Part shown: positions 29,019 to 40,135 of the stretch, in pieces | Layout of the letters: each line of letters opens with the position of its first letter | How positions within the stretch are numbered: the stretch's first letter is position 1 | NCBI RefSeq assembly: GCF_001579645.1 | Contig: NZ_KQ970821.1 | Coordinates: 118,352-172,424, forward strand | Length of the DNA stretch: 54,073 nt | Source of the DNA: Streptococcus infantis | GTDB taxonomy: Bacteria; Bacillota; Bacilli; Lactobacillales; Streptococcaceae | Direction: 5' to 3' | The notes under the pieces: generated by a model | Databases searched by the model: none | The model's input: the letters and a program-made list of their open reading frames with translations, nothing else | Told to the model about the DNA's origin: nothing | Program-made: the position numbers and the translations under genes

Positions 29019-29711
29019 TTATTTTAAAACTTCAAATACAGTCTGGAACATGATCTTGATATCTCCGAAGAAATTAAAATCACGTAGGTAGGCTAGATTA
29101 TAGTGCATCTTTTCTGGGAGGACTCTTTCGACATAGGCCTGGTCAACCGTCATACCTTTTGCAGTCATTTGACTGATAATGGCATCCTCGTCCTTATAGT
29201 TAATGCTGGCAAGCGATGTAATCCCTGCAGGCAAGAGCAAGGTAGCCATCATTTCAGGGCTATACTGCTCTGTGTAGCGTGGTACTTCTGGACGAGTTCC
29301 CACAAAGGACATCTCTCCTTTGAGAACATTGACCAATTGTGGAAGTTCATCCAAACGAACACGGCGAATGAAATTTCCAACCTTGGTGATACGGCTGTCA
29401 TTTGCAGAAGTTACTAGACTTCCTTTCTTGTCCGCATCTGTCACCATGGTACGGAATTTCCAAATCTTGAAATGTCGGTTGTACTGGGTTACCCGCACCT
29501 GCTTGTAAATGACTGGACCCTTACTATCTAGTTTGATCCAAATACTTAGAATCAGAAATACGGGTGAGGTCAAGATTAACAAGATCAAAGCTAGAACCAA
29601 ATCTAGACAACGCTTGAGAATCAGAGAGCCTTTTCTTTTAGAAACAAGCTGGTAGTATGGTTTTACCTCACTTAATTGCATCTCTTGAGGTAGTTCATCC
29701 CATTTCAGCAT
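29019..29711 (-). CDS. Initiating sugar-phosphate transferase (bacterial sugar transferase family)
   Basis: The 230-residue membrane protein is of the WbaP/PglC type: a hydrophobic helix (about 32-55), then the catalytic core with KIWKFRTMV, IRRVRLDELPQLVNVLKGEMSFVGTRPE (split as RLDELPQL, the Asp-Glu catalytic pair, and SFVGTRPE). Such enzymes attach the first sugar phosphate to undecaprenyl phosphate. With the downstream aminotransferase it probably starts teichoic acid chains with AATGal. ATG 29711 is chosen because the SD GAGGAG is eight bases upstream; ATG 29717 is only two bases from it. Confidence 0.87.
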   Translation of the reverse strand: MLKWDELPQEMQLSEVKPYYQLVSKRKGSLILKRCLDLVLALILLILTSPVFLILSIWIKLDSKGPVIYKQVRVTQYNRHFKIWKFRTMVTDADKKGSLVTSANDSRITKVGNFIRRVRLDELPQLVNVLKGEMSFVGTRPEVPRYTEQYSPEMMATLLLPAGITSLASINYKDEDAIISQMTAKGMTVDQAYVERVLPEKMHYNLAYLRDFNFFGDIKIMFQTVFEVLK

Positions 29712-29757
29712 GCACATTCTCCTCTATTTTTTAATATGTAATCTTTAAACATTCTAC

Positions 29758-29766
29758 ATTATACCA
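29758..29766 (-). promoter_or_regulatory. Extended -10 promoter of the sugar transferase gene
   Basis: TGGTATAAT on the minus strand, 46 bases before the start at 29711. Confidence 0.55.
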
Positions 29767-29816
29767 CAAAATGAAAGAGGCAGTGCAAGAAATCTGTATT
29801 TTAAAGGAATTCTTCC

Positions 29817-31559
29817 TTAGGATAGAGCACCTGCTTGCAAACTATACATCTTGTGATAGGTTCCTCCTAAGGCCAAAAGTTCCTCGTGTGTGCCGCTCTC
29901 GATGATTCGTCCCTTATCTAGGACATAGATACAGTTAGCATCCTGAATGGTAGAAAGACGATGGGCAATGGCAATGGTCGTCCGGCCCTGTCTCATCTTG
30001 GCTAGAGAATTTTGGACCAAGGCTTCTGTTTCAGAATCAATATTGGCTGTCGCTTCATCCAAAATCAGTATTTTCGGTTGACTGGCAACGGTTCTAGCAA
30101 AGGCAAGAAGCTGACGTTGACCAGTTGAGAAACTCGAACCACGCTCAGATACAGGAGCATCATAACCTAAAGGAAGATCTTGAATGAAGGAATCTGCATC
30201 GACAAATTCTGCTGCAGCCTTGACTTGGTCATCGCTGATATCTTGGTACATAGCGATATTGGACTTGATGGTCCCATGATAGAGGAAAGGTTCCTGTAGA
30301 ACCAGACCGATATTTTTTCTCAACTCCTCTTGACTATACTTACGAATATCCACACCATCTAGGAGAACTCGACCAGACTGAAATTCATAAAATCGCATGA
30401 GAACATTAATGATAGAAGACTTCCCAGAGCCAGTATGCCCGACAAAGGCGATGGTTTCACCTTTATTGACTGTAAAGGAAATATCATCGAGAATTTGGTG
30501 TTTCCCGTCATAAGAGAAGGACACATGTTCAAAATGGATATTTCCTTCTCTAATCTCGGCTTGTTCATTTTCTTGGACCGGTTCATAGTTGGTCTCATCG
30601 ATAAGTGCAAAGACACGACCTGCTGACACCATGGATGTCTGAAGGGTAGAAAAGTTTTGCGTTACCTCTATGAGGGGATCAAAGAGACGATTGATGTACT
30701 GGATAAAGGCATACATGGTACCTGCCGTTATGCCTAGATAGAGACCACGATAGCCAAAGTAAGCCATCAAAACTGCATAGCCCAATAGCTTCAGTAAACT
30801 CATGGCCGGGCGTAAAAAGAGGGAATCCAGGGCTACTGAACGGTTAGCGTAGACCAGGTGTTCCTGATTTATCTCATCAAACTCTTCTTGCAGGCGCTTT
30901 TCTTGATTAAAGGCTTGAATAATGCGAATCCCTTCGATATTTTCAGCCAGCTTACTGTTAATATCTGATAAGAGACTTCTTGTTTTTTCAATGACCTTGA
31001 CCGATTTTTTACGGTAGAGATTGACCAAAAGGAAAATCAAAGGTAGGAAGAGCAAGACTAAAGCAGTCAGACGATAGTCCAGAACTAACATGGTATAAAG
31101 GGTCGTCACGAATATAAAGACTGCCGAGATAAAGCTAGATAAGATCCCTGAGAACATGTCACTAATGGTCTCAGTGTCATTGGTCAAACGAGAGACAATA
31201 GAGCCTGTAGGCGTTTTATCAAAATAAGACATGCCTAGTTTTTCCATATTGGCAAAGGCATCACGTCGAATATCTCTAACGATGCTGTAGGACACGCGCG
31301 CAAAGAGGATGTTCCCCACATATTGGACAATAGTTTGAAGGATGTAGAGACCATAGTAAACTAGCAAAACTGTAACAGCAAGCTGATTGAGATTGTTTAG
31401 ATACTGGTCGATAAAGTGCGAAGCTACCAAGGGAATTACGCTCTTAATAACTGTCGTCGCAAGGAGAAAAGCTAAGGCTAAAAAGGTTAGGAGACCATAG
31501 GGCTTGAGATAAGACAACAAGCGCTTCAATACAGCCCATTGTTCTTGTTTATTCCGCAT
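29817..31559 (-). CDS. ABC exporter subunit (catalytic half of a heterodimer)
   Basis: The 580-residue half-transporter has six membrane helices (about 20-310) and one nucleotide-binding domain with Walker A GHTGSGKS (374-381), a non-canonical signature FSTGQ (477-481) and Walker B ILILDE (497-502) with the catalytic Glu. It overlaps its partner gene by 11 bases. The pairing of an intact Walker B here with a degenerate one in the partner is the pattern of asymmetric heterodimeric exporters such as LmrCD/BmrCD. The substrate is unknown; drugs or lipids are usual in this class. Confidence 0.92.
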   Translation of the reverse strand: MRNKQEQWAVLKRLLSYLKPYGLLTFLALAFLLATTVIKSVIPLVASHFIDQYLNNLNQLAVTVLLVYYGLYILQTIVQYVGNILFARVSYSIVRDIRRDAFANMEKLGMSYFDKTPTGSIVSRLTNDTETISDMFSGILSSFISAVFIFVTTLYTMLVLDYRLTALVLLFLPLIFLLVNLYRKKSVKVIEKTRSLLSDINSKLAENIEGIRIIQAFNQEKRLQEEFDEINQEHLVYANRSVALDSLFLRPAMSLLKLLGYAVLMAYFGYRGLYLGITAGTMYAFIQYINRLFDPLIEVTQNFSTLQTSMVSAGRVFALIDETNYEPVQENEQAEIREGNIHFEHVSFSYDGKHQILDDISFTVNKGETIAFVGHTGSGKSSIINVLMRFYEFQSGRVLLDGVDIRKYSQEELRKNIGLVLQEPFLYHGTIKSNIAMYQDISDDQVKAAAEFVDADSFIQDLPLGYDAPVSERGSSFSTGQRQLLAFARTVASQPKILILDEATANIDSETEALVQNSLAKMRQGRTTIAIAHRLSTIQDANCIYVLDKGRIIESGTHEELLALGGTYHKMYSLQAGALS

Positions 31560-33294
31560 CTTCTTCTCCTTTCATTTCTAACTGTTGAGACTGGTAGGTT
31601 TGTGCGTACCAACCATCCAAGGCGAGTAAGTCTTCATGTGTGCCTCGTTCAATGATGCGACCATCCTGCATGACCAAAATCAAATCTGCATGAACAACTG
31701 CACTGAGACGATGGGCAGTGATGATAGTCGTTTTATCTTTGCGAGTTTCCTTGAGATTATCGATGATCGCGAACTCTGTCTTAGCATCCACAGCTGACAA
31801 GGAATCATCTAAAATCAAGATATCAGGATTTAAAATCATAGCCCGACTCATGGCCAGACGTTGCTTTTGTCCACCAGATAGACTGACACCTTTTTCCCCG
31901 ATAACTGTATCAAATCCCTCAGGCATGTCTTGAATGTCTTGATAGACTTGAGCCAACTGAGTCGCTTCTTCTACTGCAGAGAAAGGTAGGTCGGGATTTC
32001 CAAAACAAATATTCTCTAAGATAGAACTAGCAAAGAGAAATTGGTCCTGTGGGACGTATCCCATCAAACTTCGTAAGTCAGCTAGTCGATAGGCACGAAT
32101 ATCGTGACCATTTAGATAAATAGCTCCTCGGTCAACGTCATACTCACGTAGGAGCAATTTAATTATAGTAGTTTTCCCTGAACCAGTCTGTCCAACCAAG
32201 CCCAAGGTTTGCCCTTTTTCGAGACTAAAATGTATATCTCTCAGCGTCTCTTCGTCTTCAAAGGCAAAACGATCAATAGCATAGTCCAAGCGCCCATTTT
32301 CAATCCCGTCAAGTGGAGATTCTGGGTCTTTGACAGGTGACTCTTGAGACAAGAGGCTCTCAATTCGTTGATAAGAAACCTTCCCTCTTTGAGTAATATT
32401 AAAGAGGAAACCAATCGCCATCAAAGGCCAGACAAGCATATCCAAGTAAGAGATAAAAGTGACCAGATTCCCAACAGTTACTTGTCCCGCTTGCACCATA
32501 AAGGCACCGACTAAGAGAGTTAAGGCATAGGAAGAACCAACAAATAGCAGAACCATGGGGTCAAAGAGACTATCATATTTCATGGTTTGCAGATTCTTTT
32601 GGAAGGTCAAATCATTGACTTCCTGGAAAGATGCCAATTCATCAGATTGATAGCCAAAGGACTTGGTTACCTTGATACCTGATACTGACTCCTGAACCTT
32701 ATTATTAAGTTCAGAAAAGGCTGCTTGGGATTCGCCAAAAGCCTTATGGGTCTTTCTCCCCAGACGACTAGTTCCATAGGCCATAAACGGCAAAGGTAGA
32801 ATAGCAACCAAGGTCATCTGCCAAGAAATGCTAAAGAGCATAGTCAAGAGAGTCACCAAGGCTGTGATAGAAGCATCCACCGCAGACATGACACCACCAC
32901 CTGCTAAACGAGTCAGAGCATTGATATCATTGGTGGCGTGAGCCATCAAATCCCCAGTTCGATAATTCTGATAAAAAGCAGGAGACATCCTTGTAAAGTG
33001 CTCAAATAGTCTTGAACGCATGATTTGTCCAAGTCGGTAGGAAGTCCCTAGGATATACATACGCCAAACATAACGCAGATAATACATCCCGAAAGCTGCC
33101 AGCAGGAGATAAAAGAGATGAAGCAGGAGCTCATCTTGTGTTAATCGTCCCGAAGTAATGGCATCAATCACGCGCCCCATGACCATAGGAGGGATGAGGT
33201 TGAGTACAGAAACCAAGACCAATGCGATGATTCCAACGAGGTAACGACGTTTTTCTAACTTAAAAAACCACCAGAGTTTTTGGATGATGGACAT
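31549..33294 (-). CDS. ABC exporter subunit (degenerate-site half of a heterodimer)
   Basis: The 581-residue half-transporter has six membrane helices and an NBD with Walker A GQTGSGKTT, a canonical signature LSGGQKQR and Walker B ILILDDS, where Asp replaces the catalytic Glu. This subunit therefore forms the degenerate ATP site together with the FSTGQ signature of the partner. The frame is open to a TTG at 33315, but ATG 33294 has SD AAGGA five bases upstream. It is the first gene of the pair, with a GC-rich hairpin just ahead of it at 33320-33345. Confidence 0.92.
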   Translation of the reverse strand: MSIIQKLWWFFKLEKRRYLVGIIALVLVSVLNLIPPMVMGRVIDAITSGRLTQDELLLHLFYLLLAAFGMYYLRYVWRMYILGTSYRLGQIMRSRLFEHFTRMSPAFYQNYRTGDLMAHATNDINALTRLAGGGVMSAVDASITALVTLLTMLFSISWQMTLVAILPLPFMAYGTSRLGRKTHKAFGESQAAFSELNNKVQESVSGIKVTKSFGYQSDELASFQEVNDLTFQKNLQTMKYDSLFDPMVLLFVGSSYALTLLVGAFMVQAGQVTVGNLVTFISYLDMLVWPLMAIGFLFNITQRGKVSYQRIESLLSQESPVKDPESPLDGIENGRLDYAIDRFAFEDEETLRDIHFSLEKGQTLGLVGQTGSGKTTIIKLLLREYDVDRGAIYLNGHDIRAYRLADLRSLMGYVPQDQFLFASSILENICFGNPDLPFSAVEEATQLAQVYQDIQDMPEGFDTVIGEKGVSLSGGQKQRLAMSRAMILNPDILILDDSLSAVDAKTEFAIIDNLKETRKDKTTIITAHRLSAVVHADLILVMQDGRIIERGTHEDLLALDGWYAQTYQSQQLEMKGEEDAE

Positions 33295-33319
33295 AAAATT
33301 CCTTTCTAATGACAAATGG

Positions 33320-33345
33320 AAACCTGAGGCGACTGCCTCAGGTTT
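33320..33345. other. Strong hairpin upstream of the ABC exporter operon
   Basis: An 11-bp perfect stem (33320-33330 with 33335-33345) has a GACT loop. On the plus strand it is followed by a short T-run, so it looks like a terminator facing exoA, yet no plus-strand gene precedes it. On the minus strand it lies in the exporter leader, about 25 bases before the ATG, where it could act as an attenuator or mRNA-stability element. Confidence 0.6.
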
Positions 33346-33514
33346 TTCCTATTCATAGGTGATGACACTAACTTAAACTTTGTCATATTTAGCGATAAAG
33401 ATACTCAAAGGAGTAACATTTCATTTATTTTCAATCTTTTACATAAATCATTCTTTATTATAAAGGAATGACCTGGATTTTTCAAACTATACGCTGGGGA
33501 ATTACTTCTTTTTC

Positions 33515-33523
33515 TGGTATAAT
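33515..33523 (+). promoter_or_regulatory. Extended -10 promoter of exoA
   Basis: TGGTATAAT, 33 bases before the exoA start codon. Confidence 0.65.
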
Positions 33524-33556
33524 ATTGTCTATAATCTGAATGAAAAGGTACACACT

Positions 33557-34384
33557 ATGAAACTGATCTCATGGAACATTGATTCCCTCAATGCAGCGTT
33601 GACGAGTGACTCTGCGCGTGCGAAATTGTCTCAAGACGTTCTCCAAACTTTGGTAGCTGAAGACGCTGATATCATCGCTATCCAAGAAACCAAGCTTTCA
33701 GCTAAAGGTCCTACTAAAAAACACCTTGAGGTGTTGGAAGAACTCTTCCCAGGCTACGAAAACACCTGGCGTTCCTCTCAAGAGCCTGCCCGTAAAGGTT
33801 ATGCTGGAACCATGTTCCTCTATAAGAAAGAACTCACTCCAACTATCAGCTTCCCAGAGATTGGCGCCCCTTCTACTATGGACTTGGAAGGCCGCATCAT
33901 TACTTTGGAATTTGATACATTTTTCGTGACTCAGGTCTACACACCAAATGCTGGGGATGGTCTCAAACGCTTGGAAGAACGTCAAGTCTGGGACGTCAAA
34001 TATGCGGAATACTTGGCTGAGTTAGACAAGAAAAAACCAGTTCTTGCTACAGGTGACTACAACGTTGCCCACAAGGAAATTGACCTTGCCAACCCAGCAA
34101 GCAACCGTCGTTCACCAGGTTTCACAGACGAAGAACGTGAAGGATTTACAAACCTTTTAGCCAAAGGATTTATAGATACCTTCCGCCATATCCATGGCGA
34201 TGTGCCAGAACGCTATACTTGGTGGGCACAACGTAGCAAGACTTCAAAAATCAACAACACAGGCTGGAGAATCGACTACTGGCTCACAAGTAACCGTGTA
34301 GCAGACAAGGTTACCAAGTCAGATATGATTGACTCAGGCCCACGCCAAGACCATACACCGATTGTCTTGGAGATTGAATTGTAA
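33557..34384 (+). CDS. exoA: Exodeoxyribonuclease III / AP endonuclease
   Basis: ExoA cleaves abasic sites and removes nucleotides 3' to 5' from duplex DNA. The 275-residue protein has all EEP-family motifs: SWNIDSLNAA (residues 4-13), IQETKLS (about 41-47, catalytic Glu), TGDYNVAH (about 167) and the DHTPIVLE end (about 264, catalytic His). It shares a transcript with the VOC gene 11 bases downstream. In the pneumococcus exoA also lies close to the Dpn restriction locus, as here. Confidence 0.96.
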   Translation: MKLISWNIDSLNAALTSDSARAKLSQDVLQTLVAEDADIIAIQETKLSAKGPTKKHLEVLEELFPGYENTWRSSQEPARKGYAGTMFLYKKELTPTISFPEIGAPSTMDLEGRIITLEFDTFFVTQVYTPNAGDGLKRLEERQVWDVKYAEYLAELDKKKPVLATGDYNVAHKEIDLANPASNRRSPGFTDEEREGFTNLLAKGFIDTFRHIHGDVPERYTWWAQRSKTSKINNTGWRIDYWLTSNRVADKVTKSDMIDSGPRQDHTPIVLEIEL

Positions 34385-34395
34385 GGAGTTTCTAT

Positions 34396-34782
34396 ATGAA
34401 CTACAATGCAGTTATTCCCGAGTTTATAGTCTCAAATTTAGAACAGTCTCGTTCCTTCTACTGCGATTTACTGGGTTTTACGATCGAATACGAGCGACCA
34501 GAAGAAAACTTCCTCTTCTTATCGCTTGAAGATTGCCAGCTAATGTTAGAAGAGGGGACAAAGGAGGAACTAGCTGAACTAAACTACCCCTTTGGTCGTG
34601 GAGTCAACATCTCCTTCGGCATAGAGGATGTCCCTCGACTCTATCAGAAATTAATCGAGTCCAACTATCCTATTCATCGTCCATTGACAAAAAGAGAATT
34701 TCGTGTTGGTGAACAATATATCTATCCTCATGAATTTGCAGTTTTAGACCCAGATGGCTATTTTTTAAGATTTAGTGAATAG
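34396..34782 (+). CDS. VOC-family (glyoxalase/bleomycin-resistance fold) protein
   Basis: The 128-residue protein has the two beta-alpha-beta3 modules of the vicinal oxygen chelate fold: IPEFIVSNLEQSRSFYCDLLGF at the start (split: FIVSNLEQS and FYCDLLGF) and FAVLDPDGYFLRFSE at the end, with the metal-ligand Glu in the last strand. The substrate cannot be inferred; it resembles bleomycin-binding and fosfomycin-type relatives but also many unassigned members. SD TAAGGAG lies directly after the exoA stop. Confidence 0.82.
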   Translation: MNYNAVIPEFIVSNLEQSRSFYCDLLGFTIEYERPEENFLFLSLEDCQLMLEEGTKEELAELNYPFGRGVNISFGIEDVPRLYQKLIESNYPIHRPLTKREFRVGEQYIYPHEFAVLDPDGYFLRFSE

Positions 34783-34812
34783 AATGATAAAGCATTAGAG
34801 TGGGAAAATAAT

Positions 34813-34838
34813 AAAAAAAGAGGCATGTGCCTCTTTTT
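34813..34838. terminator. Terminator of exoA-VOC unit
   Basis: A 12-bp stem (AAAAAAGAGGCA with TGCCTCTTTTTT) has a two-base gap at the loop and a T-run. It can act in both directions and also marks the left edge of the restriction cassette. Confidence 0.8.
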
Positions 34839-34883
34839 TGTTAGTTTAAAATTAAATTTGATAAAAATAAAGATAACAAAGAA

Positions 34884-35792
34884 TTATCCTAATAATAGTT
34901 CAGATAAAAATCCTTCTCTTAACATTTCCAAATTAAAGATATTTCTAATATGACTGAAGGCTTCTGCCAGTGGTAAATGTGCAGTTTTCCATCCTTGCCC
35001 ATCTGTAACCCAAACAAACTCTACGTCATCATCTGATGTAACAACAAATTGACTAAGTTCAGTAAATTCTCCAGCTACCGCTTTTAATTTACTTCCACCT
35101 CCACCATAATAATTTGTTTCAATCAACCAAACCTTATGTTTTTCTTTAGAATAAACTGCAACGTCAAATCTTCTCTCAGATTTATCAACAGGTACTTTAA
35201 TTCCCCACTTATCCTTAATGAATTGGGCTGTAGCTTGAGATTTCCATTCCAATTTTTGTTCCTGAGAAATTTTTGCTACATGTCTCTCTAAAATCCCCTC
35301 CATGGTTGTTCCACTTCGGTTTTTTCGTGCATTGCTATCTAATCCAGTCTCTACTCCATAAACATAATCAACTAATGAACGATTAGCATGTTGTTGTAAA
35401 AAATTTAATAAACCAGATTGCTCGATAAATTTCAAGTAATCATCTATTCTACTAGTGTCTATCGTTTTGAAATCCAATTGCTCAAAAGACATATTATCAT
35501 CATTGTCTATTGTAAGAATATCTAAAACTCTATCACGACTTGCGATTAAGCTAGGAATAGCTTTTAACAAATTAGGTTGTTTAGTGAATAAACGTAAAGC
35601 TTCGGAATAAATATCATCTTTACCAATTAAGTAGTTCAAAGTATTCAATTCTAATTCATACTTCTTTGTCTCACGGTCAACTTTATTCCAATTCACATAA
35701 TACTCTGGAGTTCTATTGGTAATTGATAATGATTCTAAGAAAATCGTTAACCTTTCTTGTGGGGATTTTATTAAATAATTTTTAAAATTCAT
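34884..35792 (-). CDS. DpnII/MboI-family restriction endonuclease (GATC)
   Basis: The 302-residue protein matches the DpnII/MboI/LlaDCHI endonucleases: a helical N-terminal half with NTLNYLIGKDD (about 50-60), LVDYVYGVETGLDSNARKNRSG (split: LVDYVYGVETG, 140-150, and NARKNRSG) and the active site FD(210)VAVY ... IE(225)TN(227)YYGGGGSKL, followed by WVTDGQGWKTA (about 261-271). The family would cut unmethylated GATC. The catalytic triad is D-ExN, with Asn at the usual Lys position. Length (302) is nearer LlaDCHI-type enzymes than R.DpnII (288). It is the last gene of the cassette. Confidence 0.9.
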   Translation of the reverse strand: MNFKNYLIKSPQERLTIFLESLSITNRTPEYYVNWNKVDRETKKYELELNTLNYLIGKDDIYSEALRLFTKQPNLLKAIPSLIASRDRVLDILTIDNDDNMSFEQLDFKTIDTSRIDDYLKFIEQSGLLNFLQQHANRSLVDYVYGVETGLDSNARKNRSGTTMEGILERHVAKISQEQKLEWKSQATAQFIKDKWGIKVPVDKSERRFDVAVYSKEKHKVWLIETNYYGGGGSKLKAVAGEFTELSQFVVTSDDDVEFVWVTDGQGWKTAHLPLAEAFSHIRNIFNLEMLREGFLSELLLG

Positions 35793-35794
35793 AA

Positions 35795-36414
35795 TTAATT
35801 TTCCTCTTGTTTAGGTAATGGTAAGCCAATCGCATCTAATGGAATATAATTAAAATAATATTTACATCCAACACTAATAATATAATCTAAAGTATCTTTA
35901 TAGCGTGGATTTTTAAACCAATCTTTATCTAATAGGTATGAATAACTGACCTCCTTATTTAAAGGAGAAAATAGTTTTTTATATTGTTTTAATTTAAAAT
36001 CACATGTTTGCAACTTTTCGTCAACACTGCCACCTTGATTTTGTGTCTTTTTCTCAACTATATAAACTGTATTTTTACTAACTACAAAAATTGCTTCATC
36101 AGGTAACAATTGAGCGGATATAATTTTTGTATAATCAAATCCATCAATTTCATCAAAGTAGCGATAGAGACCAGTTTTTTGGAAAATCTGTCCAACTTCG
36201 TCTCCTAAAAATTTTATACTCCATCTAAAAGGTTTCGAACGCAATTTGGTTCCTTTGATGATTTTCGTTTTTCCTCCTTGTTCCGTCCTTCTAGTATCAT
36301 AGTCAATATTCTCAATACTGTAGCCATCTTGACTAGCCAAAAATGTAGGGAAATCCGTTTGTATTTCAAAAGCTAAACCTGTTTTAGTGTTTGCTCCTCC
36401 AATGCCACCCTTTT

Positions 36415-36418
<4 letters not shown>
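35795..36418 (-). CDS. Second putative PD-(D/E)XK nuclease of the restriction cassette
   Basis: I do not recognise a named enzyme in this 207-residue protein. It has a canonical PD-(D/E)XK core: P106-D107 in LLPDEAIFVV and E122-K-K124 in VYIVEKKTQ, then a Q/G-rich turn (NQGGS) and a basic helix. It does not resemble the DpnII homologue downstream. It overlaps dpnA by four bases (ATGA) and ends two bases before the DpnII-family gene, so all four are coupled. SsuDAT1I of S. suis also has two nuclease genes, but both of those were described as DpnII- or LlaDCHI-like. It could be a second endonuclease, an accessory subunit or a nicking component. Confidence 0.75.
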
Positions 36419-38086
<1,668 letters not shown>

Positions 38087-38143
38087 TTAGCTTGGTATTT
38101 CTCTGCTCTTATATATTTCTCTGGAACTTCTTTAACAAATTAA

Positions 38144-38172
38144 AATGAGTAGGATAATTTTTCCTACTCATT
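38144..38172 (-). terminator. Terminator of the thioesterase unit
   Basis: An 11-bp stem (38172-38162 with 38154-38144) is followed on the minus strand by TTTAATTTG. It lies after the thioesterase stop and before the cassette promoter, marking the right edge of the restriction cassette. Confidence 0.65.
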
Positions 38173-38179
38173 CTTTCTT

Positions 38180-38584
38180 TTATATCCTCACCTGTCTATC
38201 TTCAGATCGTTGTCCTGTAACAAACATGGTGAAGGTTGCCTTGCAGACATTTCGGCCATCTTGGTTGATGATGTCAACATCGACGACACAAGTGGTCCGT
38301 CCTTGATGGACACATTCTCCTTTGATAGTGAGAACATCTCCTAGATTTCCGGCTTTTAGATAGTTGATGGAAGACTGGAGTGTCACCCCGTCTAATCCTA
38401 GCGAAATCACCACAAGACCACTGATTTGGTCACAAAGGGTAAATAGATAGCCTCCATGGGCATTTCCATAGTAGTTGAGTGAGGAGTCCACTACTTTTGT
38501 CGTCACTACAACGTGACCATCTCTCATTTTTTCAATTTCGTAGTTTTCAAAGGCAGATATAGCGTCAAAGTGAAAATCTTTCAT
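38180..38584 (-). CDS. PaaI-family hotdog thioesterase
   Basis: The 134-residue protein has the 4HBT hotdog fold with the PaaI-like NAHGGYLFTLCDQISGLV (split: NAHGGYLFTLCD, containing the oxyanion HGG and the catalytic Asp, and the following helix). It probably hydrolyses an acyl-CoA or acyl-ACP; the substrate is unknown. The frame is open to a TTG at 38605, but ATG 38584 has the perfect SD AGGAGG five bases upstream. It stands between the restriction cassette and galT. Confidence 0.85.
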   Translation of the reverse strand: MKDFHFDAISAFENYEIEKMRDGHVVVTTKVVDSSLNYYGNAHGGYLFTLCDQISGLVVISLGLDGVTLQSSINYLKAGNLGDVLTIKGECVHQGRTTCVVDVDIINQDGRNVCKATFTMFVTGQRSEDRQVRI

Positions 38585-38653
38585 ACGTTCCTCCTGATAT
38601 TTCAAACGACACTATGATACTACTTTTCAAGACTCTACGCAAGGGAGAAGCAC

Positions 38654-40135
38654 TTATTCAGGTAAAATCCCAACCTGCTCCACAAAGCGCATAAAGGCTG
38701 CTTGTCCTTCTTCTGTTTGCTTGTAAACTCCTGCATCTTCCAATACCCGAGCGAAGATTTTACCCACAGATTCTTGGACGATATTAAGAGCTTGGTCTTT
38801 GTCAGTCAATCCAGGATGGGCTTCTTTCAACTCATCTGCCCATTCTTGGTGATAATCTGCTACTGAAACATCCTCTCCGACTAGATAAGCTGCTACTTGC
38901 TCCACTTCTTCCTTCAGGCGTGGTGGCAAGATTGCCAAGCCCATGACCTCTATCAAGCCGATATTTTCCTTCTTGATATGTTGGACATCCTTGTGGGGAT
39001 GATAGATACCATCTGGATGCTCTGGAGATGTTTGGTTATCCCGTAAAACTAAGTCTAACTCAAACTGCCCATCTCGCTTACGGGCTATCGGTGTAATAGT
39101 GTGATGCGGTGTTCCATTACTTTCTGCCAAGACATGTACACTTGGATCTGAGTATTGACGCCAAGCCAGTAAGATTTTATCTGCTAGTTCCGTCAAATCA
39201 TCTGCTGAATCTGAAGTTAGTCGAATGACGGACATAGGCCATTGAACAATTCCTGCTTTGACAGTTTCAAAACCTTCAAAGGTAACGCTTTTCTGAATAG
39301 GAGCCACTTCCATTGGGAAAACATGACGACCACCTTGGTAATGATCATGGGTCAGGATGGAGCCACCTACGATTGGCAAATCAGCATTCGAACCTGCAAA
39401 ATAGCCTGGGAACTGCTCCACAATCGCTAACAAACGTTCAAAACTTTGGCGACTAATAGCCATAGGACGATGTTTGCTATCTAGGAAAATACAGTGCTCA
39501 TTAAAGTAAGCGTAAGGCGAATATTGGAAACCCCACTCCTGCCCAGAAATATCAAAACGAATAATCCGGTGATTGCTTCTAGCTGGATGATTGACACGAC
39601 CATGATAACCTTCATTCTCCATACAGAGCTGACATTGAGGATAGTTACTGGATTTAACCAACTTAGCTGCCGCTATCTCTTTTGGATCCTTTTCAGGCTT
39701 AGAGAGATTGATGGTAATCTCCAGTTCACCGTAGTCAGACGGTACAAGATAAGCAATATTCTTTGCGATAGCCTTCAGTTTAATGTAGTCATTCTTCTGA
39801 CTGAGTTGGTAGAAGTCCGCAATCGCCTGCTCTGGCGACTGGGCATAGGTAGCCCAAAAGTCACGATTAACCTGACTTGGACAAGGCGTTACCAAGTCCA
39901 TGAGGTCAGCACCGAGAATCTCACGCGCAGCCTGACTATCTTCAATTGTTTCCAGTCGAACGGCTTCCTCGACAAGCTGATCTTTAAGGTCAATCAAGTT
40001 ATCTTGGTCAGTCTCAACGTCCAAAACTCCTTCACCAACCAGTGCTAAAACACGATTGGTCAGGTAAATCCGATCCAACTCTTCAAAGGTACTTTCTGCA
40101 ATGACTTTGGTAACAAATCTTTCTACTAAGGTCAC
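38654..40135 (-). CDS. galT: UDP-glucose--hexose-1-phosphate uridylyltransferase (Firmicutes type)
   Basis: GalT exchanges UMP between UDP-glucose and galactose-1-phosphate in the Leloir pathway. The 493-residue protein belongs to the long Firmicutes class, with [20 protein letters not shown] (split: [13 protein letters not shown], containing the HxHxQ-like active site) and cysteine pair CQLCMEN (about 172). It starts with GTG at 40135 and a strong SD AAGGAGG, overlapping the HAD gene by one base (TAGTG). Confidence 0.94.
   Translation of the reverse strand: MTLVERFVTKVIAESTFEELDRIYLTNRVLALVGEGVLDVETDQDNLIDLKDQLVEEAVRLETIEDSQAAREILGADLMDLVTPCPSQVNRDFWATYAQSPEQAIADFYQLSQKNDYIKLKAIAKNIAYLVPSDYGELEITINLSKPEKDPKEIAAAKLVKSSNYPQCQLCMENEGYHGRVNHPARSNHRIIRFDISGQEWGFQYSPYAYFNEHCIFLDSKHRPMAISRQSFERLLAIVEQFPGYFAGSNADLPIVGGSILTHDHYQGGRHVFPMEVAPIQKSVTFEGFETVKAGIVQWPMSVIRLTSDSADDLTELADKILLAWRQYSDPSVHVLAESNGTPHHTITPIARKRDGQFELDLVLRDNQTSPEHPDGIYHPHKDVQHIKKENIGLIEVMGLAILPPRLKEEVEQVAAYLVGEDVSVADYHQEWADELKEAHPGLTDKDQALNIVQESVGKIFARVLEDAGVYKQTEEGQAAFMRFVEQVGILPE

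Noticed and set aside
34396-34782. Antibiotic-resistance (bleomycin or fosfomycin) gene
   Set aside because: The VOC fold alone does not show resistance, and no resistance-specific residues or mobile context could be identified.
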